9,420 bases of DNA from JBCCSZ01 sp039199225. Lineage in GTDB: Bacteria; Bacteroidota; Bacteroidia; Chitinophagales; Saprospiraceae. The stretch is taken from positions 1 to 9,420 of the forward strand of contig JBCCSZ010000306.1 of the NCBI GenBank assembly GCA_039199225.1. Reading direction: 5' to 3'. The translations under genes were made by a program, and so were the position numbers. Under the pieces are notes generated by a model. The model did no database searches and was not told the origin of the DNA. It was given only the letters and a program-made list of their open reading frames with translations. This document shows positions 7,801-9,420 of the stretch, piece after piece; the stretch's first letter is position 1; every line of letters begins with the position of its first letter.

Positions 7801-9420
7801 CCAAAGCTACAGCTTCTGGTACGATCCACTGGACCGACTCAAGGAAGGACGCTTTGTTGAGGTCCAAAATCAAGTACCATCTCAGACCAACATTTATGGC
7901 GTAGAAATGGACTACGACTTGGACGGCAACATTTCCTGGCTCACCCGCCGGGGGGTCATACAAGTTTGCGATGAAGGCAGCAACCAATCTTCCTATGAAT
8001 ACGGTACGATCGACGATCTGAGCTACGCCTATGATACCGACAACCACTTGGAGAGTATCACTGAGGCAGAAAACCCAGACTTTGGTTACAAAGGCTCGGG
8101 CGGCACCTACGACTTCAACGTAGCTGGCAACCTGACCGATGACAACAATAAGGACATCACCGTTCAGTACAACTTCCTCAATCTACCCACAACGATTACT
8201 TTCAACAGCACGGGTGCCTCCATCAACTTCCTGTATGATGCACTAGGCAACAAGCTGCGAAAGATCGGTGAGGACGGCACTAGAGACTACGTAGGAGAAA
8301 TTGAGTACACAGATGGTGGCCTTGAAGCCATCTACCACGAGGAAGGTCGGGTCACATTCAAAGAAAACAAGCCCTACTACGAGTATTTCTTGAAAGATCA
8401 TTTGGGCAATACCCGAGTCGTCTTTTCTGATTTGAACAAAGATGGCTATCTTCAGCCGTTCAATGAAGGAGGTGGCAGCCTGCCAGTTGGAAGCCAGTAT
8501 ACAGAAATTCTGCAAGAGAGCCACTACTACCCTTTTGGAATGCAGATGAATGGCCCTTGGGACGGTTTGCAACCGACGCCACAGAATGACTACTTGTACA
8601 ATGGCAAGGAGCTGAATACAGATTTTGGATTGGATTGGTTGGCTTATGGGGCTCGTATGTATGATGCGAGTATTGGGCGATGGAATGCAGTTGATCCCTT
8701 GGCGGATTTATATCAGCCACATTCACCATACAGCTATGTTCTAAATAGACCAACGAATGCTATTGATCCTGATGGTAGATTAATAATTTTCATTAATGGA
8801 TTTGACGGATTTAACAACAAATTGAGAGCAAGTAGAAGATACTGGGGACGTTTTGCAACAGAAGTTGAAAGGCATTTTGATGAAGATCCCAACAGATCAA
8901 TTTTTGTTCATGGAGGAACAAACTCAGGGGCTGGCTCTCGGATAGCAGATGGCTACTTAACTGGATTAGCTAATGCCGATGCAATTCTAGATATGATTAC
9001 AGACGAAAATGGAAATGTTACAGAGACCATTAAAGTTATTACTCATAGTATGGGAGGAGCCTATGGAAAAGGGTTTGTAAAGGCATTACTTAAGGTAGCA
9101 AAAAGAAGGGGTGTTAAAGGAGTTCCAGTAACATTAATGGCAGACTTTGACCCTTTCCAAGCAGCATCTTTTTCAGCAATTGATAATGTATTTACGCAGC
9201 AATTTAACCAAAGTTTTGGTCCTGGCAAAGATGACACAACACTCATCGGTGATTGGGCGGGAGTAGCAAATCAAAAGCAGGAGAATGCAGAAGAATATTA
9301 CGATGATGAAGACACTGGAAGTCATAATATTTGGACCTTTATTGATGACATAGTGAATCTAAAAGAAGGAACTTATATTTGGGATGGAAAGAATTGGATA
9401 CTACAGGGCGATAAAAAATA
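1862..9420 (+). CDS. Giant secreted RHS/YD-repeat protein with hydrolase-like C-terminal effector domain
   Basis: This single open frame has 2519 codons; the last two bases in frame are TA, so the stop probably falls on the next base. Residues 1-24 are a Sec signal peptide ending SFA-Q. Residues 41-110 carry the conserved Bacteroidota N-terminal block (SEYTGTANVNIPL, then ASWVGLGWSLNAGGVITR). About 636-760 is a beta-rich segment with LPPGNYRVRM, followed by GGGLRV (770-775). YD repeats run from about 1160 to 2180, for example YDYDDLQR, YDDFGRKI, YTYDKFGR and YDALGNK. They are interrupted by a cysteine-rich insertion (about 1613-1942). The RHS core then gives FLKDHLGNTR (2176-2185), YYPFG (2222-2226), YLYNGKEL (2244-2251), YGARMYD, GRWNAVDP and IDPDGR ending at 2306. 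YD/RHS shells in this superfamily wrap a C-terminal toxin and are often self-cleaved at DPxG. Residues 2307-2519 are a distinct, AT-rich effector-like domain. No T9SS tail is visible. Polymorphic-toxin role is inference from architecture. Confidence 0.93.
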   Translation, partial: MYQLKFQYILFFAIVLLSASRSFAQINSTQSPMVNLPAAPEASALKEYIDIPVSEYTGTANVNIPLHTFKTKEISIPISIGYHSAGNRVTEEASWVGLGWSLNAGGVITREIKDKDDFGFVHPETQLELPGYYSNFYNQIDKLPGDPSTQDPNSLVGFDPLSGTNDFTVYFSQVASSSTYVGNDGNNYTPEDDLCEYSEIDSEPDLYSFNFLGYSGKFVLDDNRKFVPLSNHGFQIEYTDPGWQITTQDGIQFIFGSDDQSQQRTYSLGYHFKSIDPNNLTAAGYSSCANCAQPNDNFTVDHISSWFLREIRTVNGRVIRFRYDKEAYNEDAFSPTGIAPIPGFSENWLKSYHSCHVTCEATCNPEIIQGTLSASVSVIHYDRVDLEAITSSAPDVRESVTFIPSAFDRLDLKGAKSLNLMQVHVNSQLVKEVIFNKTYFTSSAPDFQNDWRNLVVDLPGVGNLIDNNNNLKRLRLESVSICGENETCLEQPYRFSYNNTALPAKTSMSQDYWGYFNGKKNKTLVPSFTYVRTPVDITPPSCTESCADLVDGCSYLGVKAADRRADENKSKACVLESVVSPLAGSTSFEYETHRFTNGSEALRFNSALQEIGNSSISTFNCLGDPNCTLPPTEINYPSAQITVSDDGTSLCGNSNTPVYFNASWSSNGCSLGDPFPVFMDVEISGIDDPSFFETVRLHETFISTEEDETWSGLHDSYVEDTPLGPPTIFLPPGNYRVRMLVDNSLVNCGDVYSASIKVAELVLSEANKRGGGLRVSRKITNDANGNILNTRFEYGNKQSSTGILNAIPDFTGEAGIRISSCAQVSPNGKEVYYNYFFNYLVNAVSSSLSPLTMNFAPGIVGYTEVTKYYDGQEEEKFGREVSTFYNEDFSASSLNTTLVNVPRFYNANNGNLQKLEIFDRDNTLVKETINTYATNWNDFNWMWTGKIICDNCLLPALILSPAGNESTDPDCEIEHNLWISYYSYIPQWHKLQSVAERTWGTDGSGPLTSYQSYTYDNQYFVPKTYTTSGASVGMTKEVKYAQDILFEGDPDIFTPAIQEMVNRNMTAIPLWEKTTGSVQSGSKVRYEFTNNLFVPTDYYAIEGDINTWEPQYELRYTDYTDDYPDEMQKDAYDIAEIYTWDNGLLKTKNYSGWNWVWGYNNKRQLTSISNVDGTSTAYDYDDLQRMNYSGISGKGGDLKSSSTIEYDYELASGGSNKVTTTTTYEDGSDTQTSVQTFDGFGRDLVLTRLGYTPQLGNKAMQSVSYDDFGRKIREYSIGQDPVEYQYEYSPLSRMLQIDNPDGSIVTMQHGINEAQEVDGYPAYTLFKTKTTDENGNISETFTDGLDRTRVNKEYLTETESADTYYGYDNYGNIGAVTTPMDYEYTYFYDAHNRLFQKKIPGGGTFEYQYYDNDLLFKSILPNGHTTFNYYDQYDRLEVTSLDGDQSSGNNIIENEYDINHSVDPNAAYWGKKTGQITRVLGTNDWLSATYTYDKFGRSTGQTVDNYVGGQEVLQTSLDYADNVKNINRVHSTSFGPDIVINTTNSFDHSFRKRRIEHQVDNHANVRICGMGYDSEDRVISKALYGDDPDGSLLQSISYGYNSRGWLTNINEIDDGDSNDKEIPICKEDPSECYKCDYTVAVPMSNSVIFGIYLEGGQYITLPSYPYDITQLNDLELDLETWLTDSGIEYQDVNIVLENNTAYITIVQSTVPFLYVSNFPNLLVFFTEGNCTGTPFNNPTGEICNLCNRWGYKCNDCPFWNLQDNCITCSELGILDCNSCAFAPDPCTRCSNLGYQDCATCPLTLDAIKPIRLTVDYNHSDLSSGTKASMISITEQSKYIEHDQTFDMIYKQSNQMVGSTNVSSSSPSHTMVVDLSDQWINANTSSAVLDTLADRLIAELNTAGISSTQVQNDFVDAVEQSLSITWTNVTGIDIEPEFDIPNPDLFALKIDYNDGGQLIQSPGQLNGNISGLTWKVAGKSIQSYSFWYDPLDRLKEGRFVEVQNQVPSQTNIYGVEMDYDLDGNISWLTRRGVIQVCDEGSNQSSYEYGTIDDLSYAYDTDNHLESITEAENPDFGYKGSGGTYDFNVAGNLTDDNNKDITVQYNFLNLPTTITFNSTGASINFLYDALGNKLRKIGEDGTRDYVGEIEYTDGGLEAIYHEEGRVTFKENKPYYEYFLKDHLGNTRVVFSDLNKDGYLQPFNEGGGSLPVGSQYTEILQESHYYPFGMQMNGPWDGLQPTPQNDYLYNGKELNTDFGLDWLAYGARMYDASIGRWNAVDPLADLYQPHSPYSYVLNRPTNAIDPDGRLIIFINGFDGFNNKLRASRRYWGRFATEVERHFDEDPNRSIFVHGGTNSGAGSRIADGYLTGLANADAILDMITDENGNVTETIKVITHSMGGAYGKGFVKALLKVAKRRGVKGVPVTLMADFDPFQAASFSAIDNVFTQQFNQSFGPGKDDTTLIGDWAGVANQKQENAEEYYDDEDTGSHNIWTFIDDIVNLKEGTYIWDGKNWILQGDKK
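6698..7687 (+). other. Insertion in the YD shell with six tandem CxxC motifs
   Basis: This codes residues 1613-1942 of the RHS protein. The flanking pieces RGWLTNINEI (1603-1612) and DLFALKIDYN (1943-1952) are usually close together in Bacteroidota RHS proteins, to my knowledge, so about 330 residues look inserted. It starts with cysteines at 1625, 1632 and 1635 and a beta-rich stretch. Then come 13 cysteines within 1730-1800, twelve of them arranged as six CxxC pairs at 1743, 1753, 1765, 1776, 1786 and 1797. These group into three four-cysteine units of period 21-22 residues, such as CITCSELGILDCNSC and CTRCSNLGYQDCATC. After that comes a soluble segment with a predicted helix pair (LADRLIAELNTAG, VQNDFVDAVEQSL). 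Metal binding or disulfides are both possible; in a secreted protein disulfides may be likelier. Confidence 0.6.
8780..9418 (+). other. RHS C-terminal effector domain, alpha/beta-hydrolase (lipase-like)
   Basis: This codes residues 2307-2519, directly after the DPDGR end of the RHS core. It begins with a hydrophobic strand LIIFINGFDG (2307-2316), which could supply the oxyanion-hole loop. It then has KVITHSMGGAYGKGF, where S2396 sits in a T-H-S-M-G-G nucleophile elbow of the GxSxG type, with Thr in the first Gly place. Candidate acid residues are D2428 or D2430 in MADFDPF, and H2488 in GSHNIWTF is a good candidate catalytic histidine; order Ser-Asp-His fits the fold. The size of about 213 residues is compact but sufficient. 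Base composition is lower in GC than the shell. Substrate (lipid, other ester or amide) cannot be told. The end lacks a sorting tail. Confidence 0.65.

Noticed and set aside
7556..8047. Minus-strand frame of 163 codons
   Set aside because: Antisense shadow of the RHS gene, which is open without interruption through this region.
1862..9420. CRISPR array, tRNA, rRNA or insertion sequence inside the large gene
   Set aside because: No regularly spaced identical repeats, cloverleaf, rRNA-like or transposase sequence was seen; internal repetition is at the protein level (YD and CxxC units).

Overview
The window looks like chromosomal DNA from a Bacteroidota bacterium, plausibly Saprospiria/Lewinella-like; the class-level guess is inference. 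Three things support this: a type IX secretion (T9SS) type A sorting tail on one secreted protein, an RHS/YD-repeat protein with the N-terminal and core motifs usual in that phylum, and start codons preceded by A/T-rich stretches with no Shine-Dalgarno.

Layout. Bases 1-528 (minus strand) hold the first 176 codons of a class I SAM-dependent methyltransferase whose C-terminus lies outside the window. Bases 529-1040 are a non-coding, divergent intergenic region. It contains a 15-bp inverted repeat, a perfect 14-bp palindrome, a GNRA-type small hairpin and a terminator-like hairpin with a T run about 20 bases before the next gene, so it may encode a structured leader or small RNA. Bases 1041-1799 (plus) encode a 252-residue secreted protein of unknown function with a T9SS tail. 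Bases 1862-9420 (plus) are one uninterrupted reading frame of 2519 whole codons: a giant Sec-exported RHS/YD-repeat protein that takes up about 80% of the window. The final two bases are TA in frame, so its stop codon probably straddles the window edge. All other reading frames of notable length inside this gene are shadows.

How the genes may work together. The RHS protein has the layout of a polymorphic toxin: signal peptide, conserved N-terminal domain, long YD-repeat shell, RHS core ending at a DPDG motif, then a swapped C-terminal domain. That C-terminal domain is clearly more AT-rich and carries a T-H-S-M-G-G nucleophile-elbow motif with candidate Asp and His partners, suggesting an alpha/beta-hydrolase (lipase/esterase-like) effector. 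The upstream T9SS cargo gene is 62 bases away on the same strand and may be co-transcribed. Any cognate immunity gene would lie just downstream, outside the window. A roughly 330-residue insertion in the YD shell carries a tandem array of six CxxC motifs and is the most unusual internal feature.
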